From Oscillospiraceae bacterium (GTDB taxonomy: Bacteria; Bacillota; Clostridia; Oscillospirales; Oscillospiraceae): a stretch of 40,207 nt of DNA. This document shows positions 7,598-15,671 of the stretch, in pieces; position 1 is the stretch's first letter; every line of letters starts with the position of its first letter. The DNA is taken from NCBI GenBank assembly GCA_009779845.1, contig WRBE01000023.1, forward strand, positions 1 to 40,207, given 5' to 3'. The translations under genes were made by a program, and so were the position numbers. The notes beneath the pieces were generated by a model. It ran no database searches, had not been told where the DNA came from, and worked only from the letters and a program-made list of their open reading frames with translations.

Positions 7598-9307
7598 CTA
7601 CACATCCACAATCCAATCCCAAACCCGATAAAACATATTCTCCTGCGTCGGCGTGAGCCCCGACACAATCCCCCGCTGGGTCGCCACCGCCATGTTGCGA
7701 AACCCAATCACCATAATCGGCACCTCCAACAACACCGCTTCCGCCATAGCGGTAGCCCGCTCGCTGCGGTCAGGCTGGCCAGAGGCGAGAAACTCATCAA
7801 TCACCCGCTGGGGCATGGCTTGATACAAGGCACCAAAAGCAAGCTCTCCCCGGAGTACCGGGGTCAGATTAAAGTCCGGCTGGAGCCGTACTTGTCCGTA
7901 GAAAATGTCAAAATGTCCGTCCTCTAGGGCCTCCATAAACTCACTATGAGGCCGCTCATCGATGATGACTTGATAGCCAAGCTCAGAAATACTGTCGGCA
8001 ATATACACCGCAATCTCCATCCGCATGGTATTGCCGCTGGCCACCAGTAGGGTGAGTTGCGGCAGGGGGCGGTCGTGGTCATTGTCCTCGTCCTCAAGGG
8101 CGGGGACATTACCATATTCATATTCACGAGGCTCACCCGGCTCTTGGGGCGTATCATCTGTCGGGTATCCATTGTCGTAATCATCCGTGTCCTCCACCGG
8201 AAGTTCAAAGCGAGGAACCGTCACCTGTCCCGCTAAAATCTGCTGGGCCAACGACATGTCAAATCGGAACTCTGCCGCCAGTTGGTCGTCAAAATACGAG
8301 ACGGCGGGATGAAACGGCAAGGGCGAGGGCACAGCACCGCCCCGCATAATATTATTCGTGATATAGGCCCGGTCAATGGCCCGGCTGATAGCAAGGCGCA
8401 CCTCCCGCCGGGCGGTTTCTGGACGGTTGAGGTTAAAACCGATATAGTCCATCAAACTGGACTCAAAATTCCGGATTTCTCGAGTGGGTGCCAAACGGTA
8501 CTCCCCTTGGGTTGTGGGATCAATGGGCACCACGTCTAACAGACCGGCGTTAAAGTCCGCTGTGAGCTGTTCGTTGGTGGCAATATTGGTCAGGTAGATG
8601 GTGTCTACCGGTAACTCATTGCTGTGGCGATGCCCGTCAAACCGCTCTAAACGAGAGGTACCATCGTCCAAATAGCGATATGGCCCTGTCCCCGGCGGTG
8701 CCGCCCAATAGAAAGTACCCTGTTGGATAATGGGAAACGTGAGCAGCACAGGCAGGTTGCCGTGGGTCTGGCCCAGCGTAATCTCCATCTCAAATTCCAA
8801 AGGTTCCCCTTGGGCATCAAATCGCCGCTCATAGCCGGTGATAACCCCCAGCCGCCCACCGAACAGGGCGGAGGCCCTAGCCCGGTCTAAGGAGTAGATG
8901 ACATCCGCCACAGTGAGAGGGATACCGTTGTGAAAGGTAACGTCCGACCTAAGCTCTAAGGTATACTGCCGACCGTCTAAGGTGGTCATGCTCTGCACCA
9001 ACACCGGGACGGCGGTGAACTGTTCATCTAAGGCAAATAACCCCTCATACAGCAGGCCCCCGATGGCAAGATTGTCCCGATTGGTGCCGGTGAAGGGATT
9101 AAACGGCTCTCCCGGCACATAGCTTATGGAAAGTCTGCCATCGGTGGGGATGGATGTGTCAATGGGAATCGGGGTGGGGGTGGTAGAGGCATCCTCTACT
9201 ACTTCTTCCGGCTCTTCCGGCGACACATATAGACCGCACCCAACCAAGCTACCGAGGAACAGTACGGCAGCCAACAAAAGGGCCAAAGGTTTTTTTGCTA
9301 ACTTCAT
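7598..9307 (-). CDS. Family 5 (oligopeptide-type) solute-binding lipoprotein
   Basis: Extracytoplasmic solute-binding protein of ABC importers, 569 residues. A lipoprotein signal is clear: a basic start (MKLAKKP), a hydrophobic core and the lipobox LVGC at about residue 22. The mature part shows family-5 features: YVPGEPFNPFTGTNRDNL near the start, TYTLEL-like RQYTLELRSDVTFHNG, then LTVADVIYSLDRAR, the segment GTGPYRYLD, and IGFNLNRPETARREVRLAI with SRAIDR. An acidic, low-complexity stretch (about residues 400-440, rich in D, E and P) is inserted before the final lobe. The start ATG at 9307 overlaps the pgeF stop by four bases. No permease or ATPase genes of an importer are nearby, so it is an orphan SBP serving a remote transporter or with another extracellular role. 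Its mRNA probably runs antisense through repeat B to the 7111 terminator. Confidence 0.88.
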   Translation of the reverse strand: MKLAKKPLALLLAAVLFLGSLVGCGLYVSPEEPEEVVEDASTTPTPIPIDTSIPTDGRLSISYVPGEPFNPFTGTNRDNLAIGGLLYEGLFALDEQFTAVPVLVQSMTTLDGRQYTLELRSDVTFHNGIPLTVADVIYSLDRARASALFGGRLGVITGYERRFDAQGEPLEFEMEITLGQTHGNLPVLLTFPIIQQGTFYWAAPPGTGPYRYLDDGTSRLERFDGHRHSNELPVDTIYLTNIATNEQLTADFNAGLLDVVPIDPTTQGEYRLAPTREIRNFESSLMDYIGFNLNRPETARREVRLAISRAIDRAYITNNIMRGGAVPSPLPFHPAVSYFDDQLAAEFRFDMSLAQQILAGQVTVPRFELPVEDTDDYDNGYPTDDTPQEPGEPREYEYGNVPALEDEDNDHDRPLPQLTLLVASGNTMRMEIAVYIADSISELGYQVIIDERPHSEFMEALEDGHFDIFYGQVRLQPDFNLTPVLRGELAFGALYQAMPQRVIDEFLASGQPDRSERATAMAEAVLLEVPIMVIGFRNMAVATQRGIVSGLTPTQENMFYRVWDWIVDV

Positions 9308-10107
9308 GGGTTTACTCCACTGGTGATGATTGCGGCCAAAGACCCCCGCTTGCCCCCGGTTGCCCGGTGGGACCAAAAGGTCTTCGGGTCGCACATGGTA
9401 CACTGGGTTGCCACGCTAATATGCGCCGGTAGAAGTCCCGCTCGGAGTAACAGACGGCGGTTGACTTCTTTGATGTCCACCATATATTTGTGATTGTCTT
9501 TGGAGTGTGCGCAGTCATGCCCACCCTCGCCTAAGGCATCTAAAACCGCTTCGGGAACTTCCGGCCCGGTCTCAAAACAACACAATCCGATCCCTGGCCC
9601 GATGGCGGCCCGGATATGGGCAGGGCCTGCGCCGAGGGCCGCAAATTTCTTCACCGCCACACCGGCAATATCCTGCACCGTGCTCCGCCATCCGGCGTGG
9701 ACAGCGCCCACGGCCCCGGTGTTCTCGTCCCAGAGCAGTATCGGGATACAATCGGCGGTGAATACTGCCAAGGTTACACCTTTGGCGACAGTCACCAGTC
9801 CGTCCCCTTCCTCTACCGGGCCGAACAGGTCGGGCAACCGATGGCTTCTATCCACCACCCGAACCGTGTTCTCATGGACTTGGCGGGAAAATACCAAGGA
9901 TTGTTTCACCGTACCAAGCTCTGCCAAAATCCGGTCATAATTTTCTGTCACCGCAATCGGGTCATCCCCACGGGCCACGCCCAAGTTGAGGGATTCATAT
10001 ATCCCCTCACTCACCCCGCCGAGACGGGTGGTAAATGCGTGGGGCACCCGGATTTGGTCGTCTATGAAATAGGTTAAGCCGCCATTTCGGCGTAAGGCAA
10101 TCGCCAT
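9304..10107 (-). CDS. pgeF: Peptidoglycan editing factor PgeF/YlmD-like (laccase-domain) protein
   Basis: A 267-residue protein of the multicopper polyphenol oxidase/DUF152 family. In characterised relatives it is a cytosolic enzyme that removes mis-incorporated L-serine-bearing precursors in peptidoglycan synthesis, and it has also been described as a purine nucleoside-phosphorylase-type enzyme. Visible conserved segments are FTTRLGGVSEG, the metal-ligand His in SRQVHENTV, TADCIPILL (ligand Cys), VHAGWRST (ligand His), GPGIGLCCFETGPEV and the C-terminal TQCTMCDPKTFWSHR. The start ATG at 10107 is three bases after the secA stop, and its end overlaps the SBP start, so the three genes form one leftward operon. 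The family identification is secure; the exact substrate is inferred from homologues. Confidence 0.92.
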   Translation of the reverse strand: MAIALRRNGGLTYFIDDQIRVPHAFTTRLGGVSEGIYESLNLGVARGDDPIAVTENYDRILAELGTVKQSLVFSRQVHENTVRVVDRSHRLPDLFGPVEEGDGLVTVAKGVTLAVFTADCIPILLWDENTGAVGAVHAGWRSTVQDIAGVAVKKFAALGAGPAHIRAAIGPGIGLCCFETGPEVPEAVLDALGEGGHDCAHSKDNHKYMVDIKEVNRRLLLRAGLLPAHISVATQCTMCDPKTFWSHRATGGKRGSLAAIITSGVNP

Positions 10108-10110
10108 ACT

Positions 10111-12906
10111 CTACTCGTTCCCGCCACAGCAGTTTTTGTATTTAATGGGCGACCCATCATCTCGTATTCTGCCGCAGGGACAAGGCTCATTCCGGCCGAT
10201 TTTTTTCTCCACCCGGACGGGCTTTGGTTTCTGCCGTCCACCGGCCTGCATCCCGGCCACCACGTTTTTCGCCACACTCTTGCGCTCTAGGGCTTTATTC
10301 TCTTGGTCTTTTCGCACTTGGATGGTAAACACCCGCCGAACCACTTCTTCTTTGAGACCCTGCACCATGGCGTCAAACATCTCAAAGCCTTCTTTTTTAT
10401 ACACATCCACCGGGTTGTGCTGGCCGTAGGCCCGGAGGCCAATGCCTTGGCGAAGCTCGCTCATGGCATCAATGTGATCCATCCAGAACTCGTCTACCAC
10501 ACGGAGCAGTACAATCCGCTCTAATTCCCGCATGACCACAACAGGCTTGCCCGGCTCGACTTCTACCGTGCCCATCTCTTGTTCCCGCCGAGTGTATACT
10601 TCTGCGGCCCGCCGCTCTAGCTCTTCCGTCAGGCTGTCTTTATCGAAGGCCGCCAGTTGTTCGGCGTTCGGTTGCCATGCGTGGGGGGCTAAGAACACAC
10701 CCTCAAACGGCCCGATAATCCGGGGGAAGTTCGATTTATCCAACGGCCCATCCATGGGGAATGTGCTTGCCACTTGTGTCTCAATGACCTCTTCAATCAT
10801 GGCTTGTACATTTTCCGAGATATCTTGACCGTCCAGCACTTGTTGCCGCTGTTTGTAAATCAGTTCCCGCTGGCGGTTCATGACATCATCGTATTCCAAC
10901 ACAGACTTCCTCGACTGGAAGTTCCGGCTCTCTACTTGCTTTTGGGCGTTTTCAATGAGACTGGAGAAAATCTTGGAATCCAGCGGCGTGTCCTCGTCAA
11001 AGCCGCCCCGCTCCATGATGGCCTCGAACCGCTCTTGGGCAAACAGGCGGATCAGGTCATCCGTGGCGGCGAGATAAAACCGGCTCTCCCCCGGGTCCCC
11101 TTGTCGTCCTGCCCGGCCCCGGAGCTGGTTGTCAATCCGCCGTGACTCGTGCCGCTCGGTACCGAGGATGAACATCCCGCCCACGTCCCGTACTTGGTCG
11201 GCCTCTTGGGTAATGATATCTTTATGGGCCGCTAACCGCTCGGCAAACATGGCACGGGCCGTGTTGACGTCCTCGTCATCCGTGTCGGCAAAGCCTGTGG
11301 CATCTACAATAACCTCATCGGTATAACCCGCTTTGTGCAGGTCGCGCCGAGCCAGATACTCGGCGTTACCGCCCAACACAATATCCGTACCACGACCAGC
11401 CATGTTGGTGGCAATGGTGACTGCGCCCAGTTTACCGGCCTGGGCCACAATTTCCGCCTCTTTCTCATGGTTTTTGGCGTTTAGCACGTTGTGCTTGACT
11501 TTTTCTTTGGACAGTAGCTTGGATAGCTGTTCACTCTTCTCAATGGAAACCGTACCCACCAGCACGGGCTGGCCTTTTTTGTGGCACTCCACAATCTGCT
11601 GGATGATGGCTCGGTTTTTACCGGACTCGGATTTGTAAATCACGTCTGGCAAGTCTTGGCGTTGCAGGCCCCGATTAGTCGGAATTTCTACAATATCCAA
11701 GCTATAGATGGTCATAAACTCGTCCTGCTCCGTCAGGGCCGTCCCTGTCATACCGGAGAGTTTGGTGTACATGCGGAAATAGTTCTGGAAGGTAATCGTG
11801 GCAAGAGTTTTAGACTCACGAGCAACCGTCACATTCTCTTTGGCCTCAATGGCTTGGTGAAGCCCTTGGGAATACCGCCGACCCACCATGAGGCGGCCGG
11901 TGAACTCGTCTACAATGATGACTTCCTCGTCCCGCACCACATAGTCGATGTCCCGGTGCATGATTCCATGGGCCCGGATGGCTTGGTTCAGGTGGTGCAT
12001 CAGATTGGCGTTGTCTAAATCCGCCAAGTTGTCTACATTAAAGTGGTGCTCTGCCTTTTTAATTCCACGGGCGGCAAGGGTGACGGTCTTGGCCTTTTCG
12101 TCTACAATATAATCGGCATCTAAGTCCGTTTCCTCTTCCGCTTTCTCGTCGGTTTTGGCGTAGACCTTGGCTTTTAGGCCCCGGACAAAGTGATCCACCT
12201 GCTGATACAAATCCGTGGACGCATCCCCTTGGCCGGAGATAATCAACGGTGTCCGCGCCTCGTCAATCAAGATAGAGTCCACCTCATCCACGATGGCGAA
12301 GGTGTGCCCCCGCTGCACCATGTTTTGTTTGTAGATAGCCATGTTATCCCGCAGGAAATCAAAGCCCATCTCGTTATTGGTGCCATAGGTAATGTCCGCC
12401 TCATAGGCATCCCGCCGCTCGTTGCTGTCTAACCCCTGTACAATCAGCCCCACCTTAAGGCCGAGGAACCGATGGACTTTCCCCATCCACTCACTGTCAC
12501 GGCGGGCCAGATAGTCGTTCACCGTGACCACATGAACCCCACCTTCTGCGAGGGCATTGAGATAGCTGGGCAGGGTGGCGACTAGGGTCTTCCCCTCCCC
12601 GGTTTTCATCTCTGCAATCCGGCCTTGATGTAGCACGATGCCGCCGATAAGCTGCACCTTGTAATGGCGCATCCCAAGCACTCGCCACGCCGCCTCCCGC
12701 ACAGTGGCGAAGGCATCGGGCAGAATGTCATCTAATGTCTCCCCCGCCACTAGACGTTCTTTGAGCCAAGGGGTCTTGGCTTTTAACTCGGCATCAGAGA
12801 GGGCCTTGTACCCCTCTTCCAATGCTTCAATCTGCTCTACGATAGGCATCACGCGCTTGAGTTCCCGGTCACTGCGGCTGCCAAAAATTTTGCTAAATAC
12901 TCCCAT
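10111..12906 (-). CDS. secA: Preprotein translocase ATPase SecA
   Basis: Motor ATPase of the general secretion pathway, 931 residues, driving preproteins through SecYEG. Motifs: MKTGEGKTLVA (Walker A, residues about 100-110), IVDEVDSILIDEARTPLIISG (Walker B region, split here as IVDEVDSILID and EARTPLIISG), TVNDYLARRDSEWM, ATNMAGRGTDI, LRGRAGRQGDPG and the C-terminal zinc-binding tail NEPCPCG...KNCC. In that tail the spacing between CPC and CC is 14 residues (GRIRDDGSPIKYKN) instead of the usual 8. Start ATG at 12906 with AAGGTG upstream and a strong promoter at 12958-12985. It is the first gene of the secA-pgeF-SBP operon. Only one secA is visible in the window. Confidence 0.98.
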   Translation of the reverse strand: MGVFSKIFGSRSDRELKRVMPIVEQIEALEEGYKALSDAELKAKTPWLKERLVAGETLDDILPDAFATVREAAWRVLGMRHYKVQLIGGIVLHQGRIAEMKTGEGKTLVATLPSYLNALAEGGVHVVTVNDYLARRDSEWMGKVHRFLGLKVGLIVQGLDSNERRDAYEADITYGTNNEMGFDFLRDNMAIYKQNMVQRGHTFAIVDEVDSILIDEARTPLIISGQGDASTDLYQQVDHFVRGLKAKVYAKTDEKAEEETDLDADYIVDEKAKTVTLAARGIKKAEHHFNVDNLADLDNANLMHHLNQAIRAHGIMHRDIDYVVRDEEVIIVDEFTGRLMVGRRYSQGLHQAIEAKENVTVARESKTLATITFQNYFRMYTKLSGMTGTALTEQDEFMTIYSLDIVEIPTNRGLQRQDLPDVIYKSESGKNRAIIQQIVECHKKGQPVLVGTVSIEKSEQLSKLLSKEKVKHNVLNAKNHEKEAEIVAQAGKLGAVTIATNMAGRGTDIVLGGNAEYLARRDLHKAGYTDEVIVDATGFADTDDEDVNTARAMFAERLAAHKDIITQEADQVRDVGGMFILGTERHESRRIDNQLRGRAGRQGDPGESRFYLAATDDLIRLFAQERFEAIMERGGFDEDTPLDSKIFSSLIENAQKQVESRNFQSRKSVLEYDDVMNRQRELIYKQRQQVLDGQDISENVQAMIEEVIETQVASTFPMDGPLDKSNFPRIIGPFEGVFLAPHAWQPNAEQLAAFDKDSLTEELERRAAEVYTRREQEMGTVEVEPGKPVVVMRELERIVLLRVVDEFWMDHIDAMSELRQGIGLRAYGQHNPVDVYKKEGFEMFDAMVQGLKEEVVRRVFTIQVRKDQENKALERKSVAKNVVAGMQAGGRQKPKPVRVEKKIGRNEPCPCGRIRDDGSPIKYKNCCGGNE

Positions 12907-12957
12907 ATATAATTCTGCACCTTTCTGTTGGGCATATTTTTCCTATTTTATTTTCTC

Positions 12958-12985
12958 ATTATACCATGGTTTTGCTGGTTTGCAA
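12958..12985 (-). promoter_or_regulatory. secA operon promoter
   Basis: On the minus strand: -35 TTGCAA (12980-12985), a 16-base spacer and -10 TATAAT (12958-12963), roughly 50 bases before the secA start. Strong housekeeping-type promoter. Confidence 0.7.
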
Positions 12986-13055
12986 AGAGGGTGGGTGGTA
13001 TTTGCCACGTTCGGCCCCAAAGGGCAAAGGCCGGACAACGTTTTCAACAGACGAA

Positions 13056-13081
13056 ACCGCCGCCCCTCACAGGGCGGCGGT
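13056..13081 (-). terminator. Terminator after the HMA lipoprotein gene
   Basis: ACCGCCGCCC, loop CTCAC, GGGCGGCGGT: a GC-rich stem just past the stop of the minus-strand gene at 13094, followed on that strand by TTTCGTCTGTT. It separates that gene from the secA promoter. Confidence 0.75.
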
Positions 13082-13093
13082 CTTTGCAGTTTA

Positions 13094-13384
13094 TCATTCG
13101 CTTACAACTGTCAATCCGCTCTCTTCAATTGCGTGTTTAATCTCGTCTAGGGAAGTCTCGCCAGAATCGTAAGTAATCTCCGCAAAATCATCTGTCGCCG
13201 AGACCTCAACCACGGTTACGCCGCCGATGGTGTCTAAGACGGTGGTGAGGTTATTTGCACAGCTACCGCACATCATACCCTCAATGTCTAGCCGTACCTG
13301 TCGGACAGAATCACCGGGCTGACACCCAGCAAAGAATAACACGGCGCAAATCAGTAAAACGGCAATCATTCGTCTGTTCATCAT
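13094..13384 (-). CDS. Heavy-metal-associated (HMA) domain lipoprotein
   Basis: A 96-residue protein with a lipoprotein signal (MMNRRMIAVLLICAVLFFAGC, lipobox FAGC at about residue 21) followed by one CopZ/MerP-like HMA domain. The domain shows the strand VRQVRLDIEGM, the metal-binding loop GMMCGSCANNL (CxxC, residues about 39-42), VTVVEVSATDDFAEITYD and the final helix SLDEIKHAIEESGLTVV, matching the beta-alpha-beta-beta-alpha-beta fold. HMA domains of this kind usually work in the cytoplasm as copper chaperones or in P-type ATPases; the lipid anchor puts this one outside the membrane. The start ATG at 13384 has AAGGAGA eight bases upstream. It has its own near-consensus promoter and terminator, so it is monocistronic. 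The metal is unknown; copper and mercury are the usual ligands. Confidence 0.88.
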   Translation of the reverse strand: MMNRRMIAVLLICAVLFFAGCQPGDSVRQVRLDIEGMMCGSCANNLTTVLDTIGGVTVVEVSATDDFAEITYDSGETSLDEIKHAIEESGLTVVSE

Positions 13385-13426
13385 GGAAGGACTCTCCTTA
13401 TTTTCTTTATGTTTGACGTTGTGTCT

Positions 13427-13454
13427 ATTATACCAACTACGCTTCGCTTGTCAA
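13427..13454 (-). promoter_or_regulatory. Near-perfect promoter of the HMA lipoprotein
   Basis: On the minus strand: -35 TTGACA (13449-13454), 16 bases, -10 TATAAT (13427-13432). Both boxes equal the consensus. No clear operator palindrome overlaps it. Confidence 0.75.
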
Positions 13455-13622
13455 GGGATATTCGGATGCAGAATTTGAAGAATATGGCCTTGATGCCCTC
13501 GACCAACTTCTATCATTTTCGCTATAATTCATTGAAATTTTCCCACTGTATATGTTCATATATCGTATGGTTTTCCTTTCGGCACTTCGATATAATAGCT
13601 AGAGCAATATAGGGGGTTTTTC

Positions 13623-15437
13623 ATGTTCAAACGAAGCTTATGTCTTATCCTCGTTTTTCTCATGCTTGCCGGGGCCACAGTGGCGGTTGCGGTTGAGCCT
13701 GCGCAAATGTCCGAGGACAACAACACCGTAGAACTCATGTCTGCACCGCTTCCGTTTCGCCTAGTGGCACACGCCGGCGGGGCTATTTTGGGGTACGAAA
13801 TGTCAAATTCTCTAGAGGCCATGGAATCCGCTGTCGCCAACGGTTTTTTGTTCTTGGAACTGGATATGCTCCCCACCACAGACGGCGAGATTGTCATGAC
13901 CCATGGGTGGCCTCTGCTTCCAAACCGTGTGCCGGGGGCCGCCAGTGTACCTGTGTCTCATGCTGAATTTATGGACTATCGCCTGTTCAACCAATTTACG
14001 CCTGTTGACCTTCCTATGCTGATTGCCTTTTTGCGTGCCAACCCAAGGGTTCGTATCATCACAGACACGAAAGACTCTGACTATGCGGCCCTGTACACCA
14101 TCCGAAACCGCTTCCCGGCATACAGAGACCGTTTTATTCCTCAGGCGTATAGCTTTGCAAGCGTCTCTCGACTGCGGGCATTGGGGTTTCGTGATATTAT
14201 TGTGACCCTTTATATGATGCCGCACGTACCGCCGCCCAGTGAGTTGGCACGGATGGCACTTGCAGAGAATATATTTGCGTTATGCATCCCCGATCGGCTT
14301 GCAACGCCTCAATTTGTGGCAGCACTCCGACCGGAGGAGGTGACGATATTTATTCATACCGTTGATTGCCCCCACCGGGCCAACCAATTATTTGAGATGG
14401 GAGTTCACGGTATCTATACAGGGTTTTTGATGCCCCAAGGCAATGCACTTGCGGTCAACGTCCCGGATATGGGGGCCGCTACCGCTCGTGTCAAGGGTGT
14501 TTACGATGCCCTCTCTGAGGCACAGCTCCCGTTCCCTTCACGGGGGCTTACCTACAAAATAAACGAACCCATTTACCTCTTTCACGGCACCCCGTACCCG
14601 GTGCGCAGCTCCGGTGTTGCCGCCCCCTTTGTGTTTAATCGGGAGGTGTATCTGCCTCTCAGCCACCTGATTCGCTTTTTCAGTATTGAGCATACGCACA
14701 CTTGGCACCGGGAAGATAACTCCTTCTCTTTCCGGCTGAGCACTCAAGACTTCCGCGTTCAAGCCAGCGACTGTGGTGTCTTGGTCTATCGCGACATGTT
14801 CTTTGTATCGGAACGTGTTATCCAAAGTATCTTCCCGGTTCGCATCCTGCGGCTGGCCTCTTACGTTCTCGTGCTACCGGAAACCGACACCCCCTTCTTG
14901 GATGTCCGGACCGGTCGGTGGTACAGTGAGGCCATAGAGTTTGCTTATGCCAATGGCATCAAAAACGGCACCTCTGACGTTGCCTTCACGCCCGGTGCGT
15001 CCCTCAGTCGGAGTATGCTGGCCACTATCCTATGGCGCATGGCGGATGCGCCCACCACGCCGTTTGTGCCCATCCTCACAGATGTGCTTGCCGATCGGTG
15101 GTATAGTCATGCTGTGATTTGGGCCTTTGAGCACCATATCGTCACTGGCACCTCCCCGACCACGTTCGCCCCGGCTGCACCCATCACTCGAGAGCAGTTT
15201 GCCGCCATGCTGTTCCGCTATGCCAGATTTTCCGGACAGGATACCACTGTGCCGGACGAGTTCAGCCTTAGCGGATTCACAGACCACGCCACTATCAGTG
15301 CTTGGGCGATGGAATCCATGACTTGGGCCGTATATCACGGCCTTCTCGTTGGCACCGCACCCTCCACACTGTCCCCTAGGGGCACCGTGTCACGAGCACA
15401 GAGTTCTATGATTTTGATGCGGTTTTTGACGGAATAG
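13623..15437 (+). CDS. SLH-anchored glycerophosphodiester phosphodiesterase-like protein
   Basis: Secreted surface protein of 604 residues. Order of parts: signal peptide (residues 1-24, hydrophobic core LILVFLMLAGATVAVAV); a GDPD-type TIM-barrel domain (about 40-290) with LVAHAGG, NSLEAMESAVANG, FLELDMLPTTDGEIVMTHGW and IITDTKDS; a middle domain (about 300-420) resembling copper-amine-oxidase N-terminal repeats (PIYLFHGTPYPVRSSG, REVYLPLSHLIRFF); and three SLH motifs (about 425-604, each with WYSEAIEFA- or AWAMESMTWA-like helices and a later FTPGASLSR-like turn). GDPD enzymes hydrolyse glycerophosphodiesters to glycerol 3-phosphate and an alcohol; here the usual HRG and HD are HAGG and HG, so activity is not certain. 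The SLH motifs should hold it to the cell-wall polymer. It is upstream of, and probably functionally paired with, the giant SLH protein. Confidence 0.87.
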   Translation: MFKRSLCLILVFLMLAGATVAVAVEPAQMSEDNNTVELMSAPLPFRLVAHAGGAILGYEMSNSLEAMESAVANGFLFLELDMLPTTDGEIVMTHGWPLLPNRVPGAASVPVSHAEFMDYRLFNQFTPVDLPMLIAFLRANPRVRIITDTKDSDYAALYTIRNRFPAYRDRFIPQAYSFASVSRLRALGFRDIIVTLYMMPHVPPPSELARMALAENIFALCIPDRLATPQFVAALRPEEVTIFIHTVDCPHRANQLFEMGVHGIYTGFLMPQGNALAVNVPDMGAATARVKGVYDALSEAQLPFPSRGLTYKINEPIYLFHGTPYPVRSSGVAAPFVFNREVYLPLSHLIRFFSIEHTHTWHREDNSFSFRLSTQDFRVQASDCGVLVYRDMFFVSERVIQSIFPVRILRLASYVLVLPETDTPFLDVRTGRWYSEAIEFAYANGIKNGTSDVAFTPGASLSRSMLATILWRMADAPTTPFVPILTDVLADRWYSHAVIWAFEHHIVTGTSPTTFAPAAPITREQFAAMLFRYARFSGQDTTVPDEFSLSGFTDHATISAWAMESMTWAVYHGLLVGTAPSTLSPRGTVSRAQSSMILMRFLTE

Positions 15438-15452
15438 TTAGTTGAATATATC

Positions 15453-15494
15453 AAGAGCGCAGAGGTTGTTCCATTTCCTCTGCGCTCTTTTTTT
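15453..15494 (+). terminator. Rho-independent terminator after the GDPD/SLH gene
   Basis: A 13-bp perfect stem (AAGAGCGCAGAGG and its complement) with an 11-base loop is followed by seven T residues. It lies 15 bases past the stop and separates this gene from the giant gene, which has its own promoter. Confidence 0.92.
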
Positions 15495-15547
15495 GGTTGT
15501 CACCCTACCTTGCAACTTTTTTGATGCATAACCAAACAAAAAATATG

Positions 15548-15576
15548 TTGCACAGATAATATAGCCATGATATAGT
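15548..15576 (+). promoter_or_regulatory. Candidate promoter of the giant surface protein
   Basis: -35 TTGCAC (15548-15553), 17 bases, -10 TATAGT (15571-15576), giving a leader of about 90 bases to the ATG at 15672. The surrounding AT-rich region has other possible -10 boxes, for example TATAAT near 15612. Confidence 0.45.
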
Positions 15577-15671
15577 TAAACTGTATTCATATGCTTTTAT
15601 GGCAATGGGAAAATATAATTAGAGTAAGTACGCAACCAAATTCAATAAAAGAAAGCCGGGAGGGTTCTACA

